A DNA stretch of 64,000 nt. Source: Massilia sp. 9I (GTDB taxonomy: Bacteria > Pseudomonadota > Gammaproteobacteria > Burkholderiales > Burkholderiaceae_D). Position numbers and translations under genes: made by a program. Where the stretch lies: the NCBI RefSeq assembly GCF_902506415.1, contig NZ_LR733275.1, forward strand, positions 4,333,932 to 4,397,931. The letters are read 5' to 3'. Below, in pieces: positions 1 through 7,946 of the stretch (positions are counted from its first letter, which is position 1; every line of letters begins with the position of its first letter). The notes beneath the pieces are model-generated. The model saw nothing but the letters and a program-made list of their open reading frames with translations. It made no database searches and was not told the origin of the DNA.

Positions 1-1338
1 CGGTGGTGGGGGAGGCGGCGGCGTCGCCGCGGCGAACAGCGCCGCCAGTTCGGCCACGTTGCCGGCGTTTTCCCAGCTGGCCATGCCCGGTTTCCAGACG
101 TAGGTGGCGCGCGTCAGCTGGCCGCTCTGCACCAGTTCCTGCAGCTGGTTCAGCATGAACGGGCCGGTGGTCTGCCCATTCACGTTCAGGCTGTACTGCA
201 CTTGCGGCAGCGGCGGCGGCATCACCGGCGCTTGCGGCATGGCGGCGCCGGCGGTGTTCATCATGCTGGCCATCTGGTTGCCCATCACGCCGCCGACGGC
301 GATCCCGGTCATCATGCCGACCGGGTTGAAACCGTTGCCACCGTTCCCGAGGTTCATCGTGCTCATCTCGCCCAGGTTGTTGGCGGCGGTGCGCAGCACG
401 TCGGCCTGCAGGTCGATCTGGTGCGCGGCGATGAACTGGGTTTCCGACTGCAGCCTTTGGTGCCGCTGGGTTGCCTCGCGCTGGATGCGCAGGGTCTCGG
501 CCATGTTCTCGGCGTTGATCAGCTGGGTGTCGTCGAGGTTGCGCAGGGCGATGTCGTTCTGCTTCTGGCGCATCGCCACTTCCAGGTCGGCCGTGATCGA
601 GCGCAGCTGGCGGTATTCCTCGGTCGACTTGTCGATCTCGATGACGTCGATGTCCAGGCGCAGCAGGTTGACGCCGAAGTCGTTCACGAAAGCCTGGGCC
701 ACGCGCGGCGCCACCAGGTCGTTCACCTCGAGCAGCTTGCGCTCGATCTGCAGCACCGGCATGCCGTTGTCGGCCGGCGCGTTGCTGACGATGCCCTTGA
801 TGTACTTGGCCACCGCGTCGCGCACCAGGGTGCGGAAGCGCTCCAGTTCGAAGTTGACCAGGCGGTGCAGCTTGATGAAGGCGCGGTAGTCGGTGATGTT
901 GAACACCAGCGAGCCGCGCACCGCCACCTTGACCGGGAAGTCGAGGAAGCGCGGGTCGAACACGTCGAAGTAGGGCACGCCGATCGGCATGCGGATGTTG
1001 CCGGCCAGGTTGATGAAGTAGACCTCGGCCTGGAACGGCGCCTGGCCGCCGAAGGCCAGGCCCACTAAGCTGCTCAGGACCGGGAAGTTGGCGGTCTTGA
1101 TGGTCTCGTCGAACGGGCCCTCAATGAAGTCCTGGTGCTGGCCGTCGGCCTGCTTGTAGACGAACACCGCGACTTCGCCATCCTTCACGCGCAGGCTGCT
1201 GCCCCAGCGGATGCCGTTTTCCTTGGCGGTGCTGTTGGCGGCGCCGCTCGGGCGCCATTTCCAGACCAGGTAGTCTTCCTGGTCGCAGCGGATGACGTCC
1301 ATCATGCCGCCTTCGGTTTTCTTTCCAAACAGTCCCAT
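1..1338 (-). CDS. SPFH/band-7 domain protein with C-terminal GYF-like domain (3' end missing)
   Basis: The frame opens at ATG 1338 (MGLFGKKTEGG) and runs off the left edge after 446 codons. The first ~280 residues read as an SPFH/band-7 fold of the bacterial 'virion core protein-like' type: an N-terminal beta region (EDYLVWKW), then a long helix-rich part with TEEYRQLRS and RQKQNDIALRN. Residues ~320-370 are Gly/Met-rich. Residues ~380-430 contain NVNGQTTGPF and a conserved W, as in GYF_2-type peptide-binding domains. The visible end is a poly-proline stretch. The gene begins 6 nt after the stop of the zinc-ribbon gene, so the two are probably co-transcribed. SPFH proteins form membrane-associated scaffolds, but the client here is unknown. 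The family call is firm; the function is not. Confidence 0.85.
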   Translation of the reverse strand, partial: MGLFGKKTEGGMMDVIRCDQEDYLVWKWRPSGAANSTAKENGIRWGSSLRVKDGEVAVFVYKQADGQHQDFIEGPFDETIKTANFPVLSSLVGLAFGGQAPFQAEVYFINLAGNIRMPIGVPYFDVFDPRFLDFPVKVAVRGSLVFNITDYRAFIKLHRLVNFELERFRTLVRDAVAKYIKGIVSNAPADNGMPVLQIERKLLEVNDLVAPRVAQAFVNDFGVNLLRLDIDVIEIDKSTEEYRQLRSITADLEVAMRQKQNDIALRNLDDTQLINAENMAETLRIQREATQRHQRLQSETQFIAAHQIDLQADVLRTAANNLGEMSTMNLGNGGNGFNPVGMMTGIAVGGVMGNQMASMMNTAGAAMPQAPVMPPPLPQVQYSLNVNGQTTGPFMLNQLQELVQSGQLTRATYVWKPGMASWENAGNVAELAALFAAATPPPPPPP

Positions 1339-1343
1339 ACCGA

Positions 1344-2372
1344 TCACCACTGGTTTTCCAGCGCAGCCTTGCGCTTGTCGCCGGCGTCGCGCGCGGATTC
1401 GGCCTTCTTCTGGTCGGCCTGGATGCGCGCCACTTCGACCACCTTGTTTTCCTGCGCCACCCGTTCGGCCGTGACACGGTTGGCGGCGGCCTGCTGCTCG
1501 GCCGCTTCGCGCTCTAACTGGGCCTGGCGTGCGCCCGCGTCCTGCTCGGCTTTAGTGTTGACGAAAGCGGTCAGCTGCTGCAGGTGTTCCTGCCAACCCG
1601 CCTGGGCGGCGGCGTTCTGGTCCAGCTGGCAAGCGGGGGCGAGTTCCCAGCGTACGCGGCCGAGCTTGGACTGCGCTTCCGAGAAACGCCTGGCCTGCAC
1701 GTCCTGCTCGATGGTGGCGGCCAGCCCTTCCAGGCGGCCCTTCTCGGCGGCGGCGCTCTCGACATAAGCCTGCTCGCATTCGGCCACTTTGTTCGCCTCG
1801 ATGCGGCTGTTCACGAAGGCGGCTGCGCCCAGCAGCACCACGCCGCCCAGCAGCGCGAAGAACAGCGGGTTGCGCTTGGCCTTGATGCCTAGGCTCTGCG
1901 ACAGCGAGCTGTCGATGCTGGCTTCCATCTTGGCGATCTCGGACAGCACGCTGTCGTCGTTGCGGTAGGCCTGCTTGGCGCGGTTGAGCACCTCGGTGAA
2001 CTTGGTGCGCCATTCCTCGACGTTCGGATCAGGCTTCACGCTTGGCAGGATCTTCGGCTGGATGTAGTACATCAGCTGCTGCAGGTCGTCACGCGAATTC
2101 GGAATCGGGAAGTCGCGGATTACACGGCCCTTCTTTTCGTTGATGAAGTCTTCGCGGCGCTTGCCCTTGTAGCCCATCGACTCGACTTCGCGCTCGATTT
2201 CCTCGAAGCGTTCGGCCAGGGCGCTGATCGAGCGGTTGGCGTCGACTTCGAGCAGCTCGTGGCCGCAGGCGTTGCAGACCGAGGCGAAGGCGCCGAGGGC
2301 GGCGCCGCAGCTCGGGCATTTATGGATGCTGCCCCGGCGCTGCAGGACAGGTGGTTCGGCCATCTGGTTCAT
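1344..2372 (-). CDS. Zinc-ribbon, single-pass membrane protein of unknown function
   Basis: A 342-residue protein. The N terminus carries a zinc ribbon, Cys19-x2-Cys22 and Cys33-x2-Cys36 (KCPSCG and CNACG). A charged helical region follows (residues 47-165). One hydrophobic segment at 169-187 is probably membrane-spanning. The C-terminal half is very rich in Ala, Glu and Gln and is probably coiled coil (QLEREAAEQQAAANR). It lies between an exported protein (stop 15 nt upstream of this start) and the SPFH gene (6 nt downstream). Zinc-ribbon proteins next to SPFH/GYF proteins are a recurrent arrangement, suggesting a membrane scaffold pair; that is inference. The ORF is well supported, the role unknown. 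Confidence 0.8.
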   Translation of the reverse strand: MNQMAEPPVLQRRGSIHKCPSCGAALGAFASVCNACGHELLEVDANRSISALAERFEEIEREVESMGYKGKRREDFINEKKGRVIRDFPIPNSRDDLQQLMYYIQPKILPSVKPDPNVEEWRTKFTEVLNRAKQAYRNDDSVLSEIAKMEASIDSSLSQSLGIKAKRNPLFFALLGGVVLLGAAAFVNSRIEANKVAECEQAYVESAAAEKGRLEGLAATIEQDVQARRFSEAQSKLGRVRWELAPACQLDQNAAAQAGWQEHLQQLTAFVNTKAEQDAGARQAQLEREAAEQQAAANRVTAERVAQENKVVEVARIQADQKKAESARDAGDKRKAALENQW

Positions 2373-2386
2373 GTGCGCTTCCTTGC

Positions 2387-3016
2387 TTACTTCGGCATGG
2401 TGTCGGCGGCCGACTTGGCTTCGCTCAGGTCGACACCGTTCGCGCCCAGGTACTTGAACAGGGTGCCGGTGGTCGACAGGCCGCCCGACAGCATGCCCGG
2501 CAGTTCCTTCACCGCGAACAGCACGGTGCCGGCGTCCGAGCCGAGCGACATCGGGTTCCTGGCCAGGCCCTGCAGGCTGCCCAGGGTCTGCTTGGTGGCG
2601 ACCAGGCCCTGCACGTAGGCCAGCATCGACTTCGCGGCCATCTTCTTCTGGCTGGCGTCCAGTTGCGCGTTACCGGCGATCTTCTTTTCGATCTCGACAC
2701 TGGCCGACTTGTGGATGTCGACCGCGGCCTGCAGCGAGGCGGTGTTGACGCCGGCGTCGCCCTTCTGCATGCCTTCGACCTGGGTGCGCAGGGCGCTCAG
2801 GTTCTCGTAGCCGCCGAGGGCTTCCAGCAGGCCCAGTTCCGCGGTCGCGAAGGCGACCAGGGCATTGCGGGTGTTCCTGGCGACGTCGGCGGCGCTGGCG
2901 CCGGCGGCCTGGTTCGGCTTGGCCAGCGAGGCGAGCTTGCCGAAGTCGACGGCGTGGGAAGGTGCGGCGCCCAGTGCGCTCAAGGCAGCGAAGACGGAGA
3001 TGGCGATTTTTTTCAT
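2387..3016 (-). CDS. Exported protein of unknown function, 209 aa
   Basis: Start chosen at ATG 3016 because the first 22 residues (MKKIAISVFAALSALGAAPSHA) form a clean Sec signal peptide ending in a SHA cleavage motif. An AAAGAGAA stretch sits just upstream as a plausible ribosome binding site. The open frame extends farther up without a start context, so the longer version is unlikely. The mature part is Ala-rich and helical, with no cysteine and no motif I recognise. It lies 29 nt downstream of the preceding exported protein gene and 14 nt before the zinc-ribbon gene, probably in one operon with both. Periplasmic location is inferred from the signal peptide. Confidence 0.75.
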   Translation of the reverse strand: MKKIAISVFAALSALGAAPSHAVDFGKLASLAKPNQAAGASAADVARNTRNALVAFATAELGLLEALGGYENLSALRTQVEGMQKGDAGVNTASLQAAVDIHKSASVEIEKKIAGNAQLDASQKKMAAKSMLAYVQGLVATKQTLGSLQGLARNPMSLGSDAGTVLFAVKELPGMLSGGLSTTGTLFKYLGANGVDLSEAKSAADTMPK

Positions 3017-3045
3017 TGTTGTGTTCTCTTTCAGGAGAGGCTCGG

Positions 3046-4122
3046 TTATCGAATACCCTTGGCGTTGAGCTGGTCCACCAAGTTGCGGATCACGTCGCGG
3101 GCTGCCAGCGCCAGGGCGTTGCGGCCTGCGACATTCTGGTTGGGGCCGAGGCCCGAATACTGGACCGGGCCGACCGACCCGATCTTGCGCGGCAGCTTCT
3201 TGCTGATGTCCCACAGCTGCGAGCGCACCGACACGAAGACCTTCTGATTGCCGGTCACCGGGTCGATGCTGGCGACTTCGGTGTCGATGGTGCCGGTGGC
3301 GAAGTAGCGCACCTCGCACTCGCGCGCGGCCTTAATCACCTCCATGCGGGTCTGCGGCGCCAGCTCGTCCGACTGCACGAACTCGGCCTGGAAGTGCTTG
3401 GGCGCCGGGCCGTGGCAATTGCCGACGATGTCCTCGTAGCCCACGTATTCGATGCCGGACGTGTTCAGCACTTCGCCCATGGCGGCGTCGACGTCCTGCG
3501 AGCTGCTTACCTCGTAGGTGACGGCGTCGGCTTTCTGCACGCTGCTGCCGCCCACCGTGAGCGAACGGGTCGCCGTGACGCCGCCGTCGGCCGCCTGGGT
3601 GTCGGCCACTTCGGCCTTGGCCACGCGGCTGTGGCGGGCGTCGAACTGGGTGATCGAATTGGCCTTGCGCGCCATGAACAGGAAGGAGAACAGCGAATCC
3701 TGGCTGCGCCCCGCGGCCTCGCCCTGGCCGACGGTGAGCCTGGCCACCATCTGGTTCACCGATTCGTCGTTGAAGGCCACGCGCAGCACCACCTTCATGG
3801 TCTTCGCTTCCGCGTCCTTCTGGGTGGCGACCACGGTCGATTCGATGATCAGCTTGTCCAGGTTGGCGACGAAGTCGGCTTCGTGCGCATTGATGGCCTG
3901 CTGGCGCGCGGTGTTCTGCGCCGCCACGTAGGCGCGCCATGCGGCCAGTCGCGCTTCGTGGGAGGCGCGCGCTTCCGCCTCGGCCGGCGCGGACTGCTTG
4001 GCGTCCCAGGCGGCGCTGCCGACGCCTTTCATCTCCACGCGCTGGGCCAGGGTCGCCGGGGAAGTGGCCAGCATCAAGGCGAGAGCAAAGGCAGGGGCAA
4101 AGCGGGGGAGGGTCTTCTTCAT
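3046..4122 (-). CDS. Exported protein, LPP20/FlgT-like N-terminal region (hypothetical)
   Basis: A 358-residue protein with a signal peptide (residues 1-26, cut near LAQ). The N-terminal mature part (EARLAAWRAYVAAQN, then VVLRVAFNDESVNQMV) resembles the LPP20/FlgT-type alpha-beta domain of secreted proteins. Farther on, a segment with CEVRYFATGTIDTEV and FVSVRSQLWDI looks like a beta-rich region that assembles or binds envelope components. This resemblance is by eye and weak. The start overlaps the end of the upstream gene by 4 nt (ATGA), which implies translational coupling. No flagellar genes are in view, so a flagellar role should not be assumed. Confidence 0.7.
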   Translation of the reverse strand: MKKTLPRFAPAFALALMLATSPATLAQRVEMKGVGSAAWDAKQSAPAEAEARASHEARLAAWRAYVAAQNTARQQAINAHEADFVANLDKLIIESTVVATQKDAEAKTMKVVLRVAFNDESVNQMVARLTVGQGEAAGRSQDSLFSFLFMARKANSITQFDARHSRVAKAEVADTQAADGGVTATRSLTVGGSSVQKADAVTYEVSSSQDVDAAMGEVLNTSGIEYVGYEDIVGNCHGPAPKHFQAEFVQSDELAPQTRMEVIKAARECEVRYFATGTIDTEVASIDPVTGNQKVFVSVRSQLWDISKKLPRKIGSVGPVQYSGLGPNQNVAGRNALALAARDVIRNLVDQLNAKGIR

Positions 4123-5282
4123 TTCATGGTCCTGATCATGTCGTTGGTCTTCACGAATCCCGGCCGGGCTTCCACGCCGCGCGATGCGCGTTCCTGCAGC
4201 CAGCGGTCCTCGATCCGGTTCATCTGTTGCGAGACGCCGGCCATGAGCAGCTGGAGCGTCTTGTAGTACTGCGGCCAGGTCTCGAGCTCCATGCCGGCGG
4301 TGCGCGGACGGGTCACGATCTGGGTCTCGTAGATGTTCTCGTCGAGGTAGGTTTCGTTCAGGTCGGGCTGGGCCAGCTTGACGGCGCCCAGTACGCGGAA
4401 GATGTCCTGGTAATAGGCCGGCTTCTCGACGGTCTTGCTGGCGAAGCCGCGCACTGTGAACGACAGTTCGAAGTCTGCCTGCGGCAGCGCCAGCGCGATC
4501 TGGGCGCCGTTCGGGAAGCGGTAAGCCATCTTTGAGCCGATCGCTTCGCCGACCGAGTTCGGGATCAGGGAGATCTGCGCGCTTTCCGCGACCGAGGCTT
4601 CGAAGGCGTTGGCGAGTTGGTTGCGGATCGCGCGGGTGTCGAGGTGGGCGGCGTCCAGCACCGCCTGCGCTTCCGGCGTGAAGCCGACGTTGGTCACCTT
4701 CAGGTATTTGCTGGCGCCGCTACGCAGCTTGAGCGTGGGCAGGGCGGCCAGCCACTGGTCGAAAATATTGGCGTGGGCGTTAGCGCCGGCATAGGCCGAG
4801 CGCACCCATTCCTTCAGTTCGGCGGGCGAGAGCGCGGCCGCTTCGGCGCGGGTCAGGCGCAGGCGTACCGGGTAGGAGGCGACGATCGATTGGGTAGCGC
4901 GGTTGAAGGCCAGGATGTTGGCGTGCAGGGTCAGGATGGTCCAGAACTTGCCGTCCATGCGTTGCTGCTCGACGCTTTCCTGCACCAGCGCGAAGGCCAC
5001 CGAGCTGTGGTCGAGGGCGCCGTCGGCCTGGCCGAGCTGGAGGCGCGCCGCGGCCTCCGGGTGGGCGGCGATGCGTTCGCGCAGCAGGCGGTCGAGGTAG
5101 GCGTTGTTCTCTTCCACCGACAGCTCGGCGCTGTACGGGTACAGGCTGGCGCGGTTGGCATAGTCGCCCGAGAACGCATAGCCGGCGTAGACCAGCGGCG
5201 TTCCCTCCGCCATGGCGGGGACGCTGAACAACCAGAGGATGGACATGACGAGGCACGCCAGCTTTTGCGAAAGACCAGGCAT
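4119..5282 (-). CDS. Exported protein of unknown function, first gene of the SPFH-ending operon
   Basis: A 387-residue protein with a signal peptide (LACLVMSILWLFSVPAMA, cleavage around residue 25). The mature part contains VSQQMNRIEDRWLQERA near the C terminus and no motif I can assign. It is the promoter-proximal gene of the leftward run: it overlaps the next gene by 4 nt, and 112 nt separate it from the receiver-domain gene upstream. The AT-rich stretch 5283-5360 just upstream (TATATTTCC and TATAGAAAATATAG) is the likely promoter region. The five genes 5282 to 1 may work together at the inner membrane and periplasm. Confidence 0.7.
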   Translation of the reverse strand: MPGLSQKLACLVMSILWLFSVPAMAEGTPLVYAGYAFSGDYANRASLYPYSAELSVEENNAYLDRLLRERIAAHPEAAARLQLGQADGALDHSSVAFALVQESVEQQRMDGKFWTILTLHANILAFNRATQSIVASYPVRLRLTRAEAAALSPAELKEWVRSAYAGANAHANIFDQWLAALPTLKLRSGASKYLKVTNVGFTPEAQAVLDAAHLDTRAIRNQLANAFEASVAESAQISLIPNSVGEAIGSKMAYRFPNGAQIALALPQADFELSFTVRGFASKTVEKPAYYQDIFRVLGAVKLAQPDLNETYLDENIYETQIVTRPRTAGMELETWPQYYKTLQLLMAGVSQQMNRIEDRWLQERASRGVEARPGFVKTNDMIRTMK

Positions 5283-5394
5283 CTGCTATATTTCCTAGAA
5301 CAAATATTGCCTGATCGTATCATGTGCATACGGGATTGGTATAGAAAATATAGCGGATTATGCGCGCCGCATGAGGCGGTCTTGCTCGGCGGTT

Positions 5395-5811
5395 TTAGCG
5401 GGCGAGGGCGGGGCGGGCCTGCCCCTTCATGCTGTCGATCGTGTCGATCACGTCGCGCACGCGGAAGGGCTTGATCAGGATGCGGCTGACGCCGCAGGAA
5501 CGCAGGATCTGCAGCAGTTCGGCATTGCAGGAGTCCACCAGCACCGCGATCGGCATCGATGCCGGGCAGGCGCATTCGCCCGAACGGATCTGCTGGATCA
5601 GGGTCAGTCCCCGCAGAGAATCGCTCGGCTGCGGCCACTCGAGCGCGATCACTGCGCCGTCAAAGGGCCGGTGATCGCACATCTGGTGCGCGGTCGGGTA
5701 GGTGGCCGCTTCCGTGACGTCGGCCGTGCCGAGGTCGCGCAGGGTCAGCGAGACTGTGCGCCGCAGCAGGTTGGCAGGTTCGACCAGCAGGACCTTAAAG
5801 GCGCTATGCAT
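5395..5811 (-). CDS. Degenerate response-regulator receiver domain protein
   Basis: A 138-residue single receiver domain. The core beta strands (FKVLLVEP, GAVIALEWP, PIAVLVDS) and the Lys-Pro switch (ILIKPFRV) are present. The acidic pair after strand 1 is Glu-Pro instead of Asp-Asp, and the strand-3 position that should carry the phospho-acceptor Asp reads Ala in VIALEWP. So it is probably a pseudo-receiver that does not take phosphate in the usual way. It overlaps the upstream GAF gene by 8 nt. A role in the same signalling step as the GAF protein is inferred. Confidence 0.8.
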   Translation of the reverse strand: MHSAFKVLLVEPANLLRRTVSLTLRDLGTADVTEAATYPTAHQMCDHRPFDGAVIALEWPQPSDSLRGLTLIQQIRSGECACPASMPIAVLVDSCNAELLQILRSCGVSRILIKPFRVRDVIDTIDSMKGQARPALAR

Positions 5812-6304
5812 CGGCCTGCTCCTGCGGCGCGGTCAGTTCGAGCATGGTCAGCTCGCGCAGGCTTTTCAGGATCGACAACGCGACCGCGTCGAGCGTACGC
5901 GGACGGGTGTCGATCAGGCACAGCGTGCCAATCACCAGGCCATCCTTGCTCAGTGGCGCGCCCGCGTAAAAGCGGATGTGTGGCGCGCCGGTCACCAGCG
6001 GGTTGTCGTCGAAACGCGGATCGAGCCGGGCGTCCGGCACCAGCAGGATGTCTTCGCCGCCCAAGGCATGGGCGCAGAAGGAAACGTCGCGCGAGGTCTC
6101 GCATACGTCGACGCCCACGCGCGCCTTGAACCATTGTCGATTGCTGTCGACAAGGCTGATCAGGCAGATGGGGACGTCGAATTCGCTGGCGGCAAACTCG
6201 ACGATCTTGTCCAGCCGCTCTTCGGGCGGCGTGTCGAGCAGCAGGAGTTCGTACAGCAGCGCGAGACGCTGCTGTTCATTGTCGGGAATCGGTGGCTTGA
6301 TCAT
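5804..6304 (-). CDS. Single GAF-domain protein
   Basis: A 166-residue protein that is essentially one GAF domain. The typical elements are present: N-terminal helix with DTPPEERLDKIVEFAA, strand motif VPICLISLVD, QWFKARVG, then SFCAHAL, the DARLDPRF motif, IRFYAGAPL and GTLCLID. This subgroup often sits alone or in front of kinases and binds small ligands; no ligand can be named. The start ATG 6304 follows a short intergenic segment. The gene overlaps the downstream pseudo-receiver gene by 8 nt, so the two are almost certainly co-translated. Confidence 0.85.
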   Translation of the reverse strand: MIKPPIPDNEQQRLALLYELLLLDTPPEERLDKIVEFAASEFDVPICLISLVDSNRQWFKARVGVDVCETSRDVSFCAHALGGEDILLVPDARLDPRFDDNPLVTGAPHIRFYAGAPLSKDGLVIGTLCLIDTRPRTLDAVALSILKSLRELTMLELTAPQEQADA

Positions 6305-6339
6305 GGGCGTGACATCAACGCGAAACGATGGCCCCTATT

Positions 6340-7239
6340 TTACAGGCCGGCCACGCCCGCGTCGCGCAAGGGGAAGGCCGCCCGCCGCAGCCAGCCGCGT
6401 TCGATCGTGAAAGTCCATGCGCGCTGGGCCAGCGGATCGGGTAATGCACCCGCGTCCCAGGCCACATCGGCCGTGCCCTGCAGCTGCAGGATGTCGCCGC
6501 TGTCGAAGTCCACCATCACCAGCGCGGCGCGTGGCTCCAGCAGCAGGTTGCCGAGGGTGTTGAAGTAGCGGTTGCCGGGATAGTCGGGCACGCTCAAGAC
6601 ACTGCCTTCCAGGCGCACGAAACCGGCCGCGCCGCCCCGGTGCGAGATGTCGAGGCCGCGCGCCGCACCCTGCGCTTTGCCGCCGCTGGAGCTGGCGACG
6701 AACATGGTCTCGCAGGCCGCCACCAGGCGCTGTGCGTCCGGGGGCAGTGCGCTGCCGAAGGCCTCGACCGGGCCCGGCTCGCGCGCTACGGGCGCGAGCT
6801 GGCGCACGTGGATGTACTTCGGGCAGTTCCCGAAGGACTGGTGCACGTCGACCAGCAGGCCACCGCTGTCCGCCCGCGCCACCACGCCGTTTTCGCGGTT
6901 GCGGCGGCGCGTGCCGAGGTCGATGCCGAGCAGGCCGATATCCGCGCCGGCCACCAGCCAGGGCGCGGCCGGGTCATCGACCGGGGGCTGGGCGGCGATA
7001 TGCAACTGGCCGGCCTCCGGCGAGCTGACGAAGCCGGGCTCGCCCTGCAGCGGCGTCGCGAGCGGCCAGCCGCTGTCGTCCGCCACCGCCACGCAGATGA
7101 AGGGCAGCAGGGGGAAGAAGGCGCGGTGCTGCTCCGGCAGCTGCGAGCGGATCGGCGCGCCTGCCGGCCCGCCGCCGGCCAGCTGCTGGGCGCGCAGTTC
7201 GCCGGCATGGAAGGGGGCGAGGATGCGGTCGTCGTTCAT
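6340..7239 (-). CDS. Pyridoxamine 5'-phosphate oxidase-like FMN-binding protein
   Basis: A 299-residue protein of the PNPOx-like split-barrel flavin-binding group. Two parts are visible: an N-terminal half with SQLPEQHRAFFPLLPFICVAV, and a C-terminal half with FVRLEGSVLSVPDYPGN, RYFNTLGNLLLEPRAALV and DSGDILQLQGTA, the usual PNPOx signature strands. The central segment VRQLAPVAREPGPVEAFG resembles a known linker of the long PNPOx-like subfamily. Substrate unknown. The start lies 3 nt after the stop of the GST gene, so both are expected in one transcript, suggesting a detoxification or redox function. Confidence 0.82.
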   Translation of the reverse strand: MNDDRILAPFHAGELRAQQLAGGGPAGAPIRSQLPEQHRAFFPLLPFICVAVADDSGWPLATPLQGEPGFVSSPEAGQLHIAAQPPVDDPAAPWLVAGADIGLLGIDLGTRRRNRENGVVARADSGGLLVDVHQSFGNCPKYIHVRQLAPVAREPGPVEAFGSALPPDAQRLVAACETMFVASSSGGKAQGAARGLDISHRGGAAGFVRLEGSVLSVPDYPGNRYFNTLGNLLLEPRAALVMVDFDSGDILQLQGTADVAWDAGALPDPLAQRAWTFTIERGWLRRAAFPLRDAGVAGL

Positions 7240-7242
7240 GGC

Positions 7243-7845
7243 TCAGTGCTCCGGCATCGGCACGAAATGCGGCAGCGCCTGCACGCGCGCGATCCAGGCA
7301 AGGACCCGCGGATAGGACGCCAGGCTGATGCCGCCTTCCGGCGCATGCGCGATGTAGGCGTAACAGGCCAGGTCCGCCAGCGTCGGCTGCGGCGCCGCCA
7401 GGAAGTCCTGCTGCGCCAGGCTCGCTTCCATGAAGCCCAGCACCTTGTCGGCCAGCTTCTGCATCAGGTCTTTCGGCATGCCGGTGTCGCCCCAGCGCGC
7501 GCCGACCCGCGCCTTGGCGGGACCGAAGGCGATCTCGCCGGCGGCCAGCGACAGCCAGCGTTGCACCTGGGCCGCGCCCGCCGGGTCCTCGGGCAGCCAG
7601 GCGCTATCCGGCGCGTAGCGCTTGGCCAGGTAGACCAGGATGGCATTGCTGTCCGCCAGCACCAAGTCGCCGTCCTGCAGGACCGGGATCTGGCCGAGGG
7701 GATTCAGGCGCTGGAACTCGGCGCCCTGGCGCACCGGGGCCGGCGCGTCGACGAAGCGGAAGGGCAACTGCAGCATGTGCAGCAGCAGCTCGACGCGGTG
7801 TGAGTGGCCGGACAGGCGGGTGCCGTAGATCGTGATGGAAGTCAT
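7243..7845 (-). CDS. Glutathione S-transferase family protein
   Basis: A 200-residue GST. The N-terminal thioredoxin-like domain shows ITIYGTRLSGHSHRVELLL and the conserved cis-proline and gamma-Glu-binding stretch NPLGQIPVLQDGDLVLADS (residues ~48-66). The all-helical C-terminal domain ends with YPRVLAWIARVQALP. Ser12 in the motif LSGHSHR may be the catalytic residue; this is inferred. It is divergent from a LysR gene across a 101-nt intergenic region and is followed after 3 nt by the PNPOx-like gene, so the LysR protein is a likely regulator of this pair. Confidence 0.9.
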   Translation of the reverse strand: MTSITIYGTRLSGHSHRVELLLHMLQLPFRFVDAPAPVRQGAEFQRLNPLGQIPVLQDGDLVLADSNAILVYLAKRYAPDSAWLPEDPAGAAQVQRWLSLAAGEIAFGPAKARVGARWGDTGMPKDLMQKLADKVLGFMEASLAQQDFLAAPQPTLADLACYAYIAHAPEGGISLASYPRVLAWIARVQALPHFVPMPEH

Positions 7846-7894
7846 GATGGTGTCGAGGTGGTTGGAGATGCTTCATCCTAGCTACGGCGACGCT

Positions 7895-7920
7895 ATTGCG
7901 GAACGGGGCATAATCGCAAT
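7895..7920. promoter_or_regulatory. Inverted repeat and -10 in the GST/LysR divergent promoter
   Basis: Arms ATTGCG and CGCAAT, 14 nt apart, in the only intergenic space between the divergent GST and LysR genes. A CATAAT hexamer (7909-7914) lies inside and could be the -10 of the LysR gene. LysR proteins typically bind dyads in such a position, so this is a candidate operator. Confidence 0.4.
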
Positions 7921-7946
7921 TCACCCTTTCACGTAGTGCAAGAATC

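Noticed and set aside
3046..5282. A flagellar role for the FlgT/LPP20-like protein
   Set aside because: The resemblance is weak and no flagellar gene is in the window.
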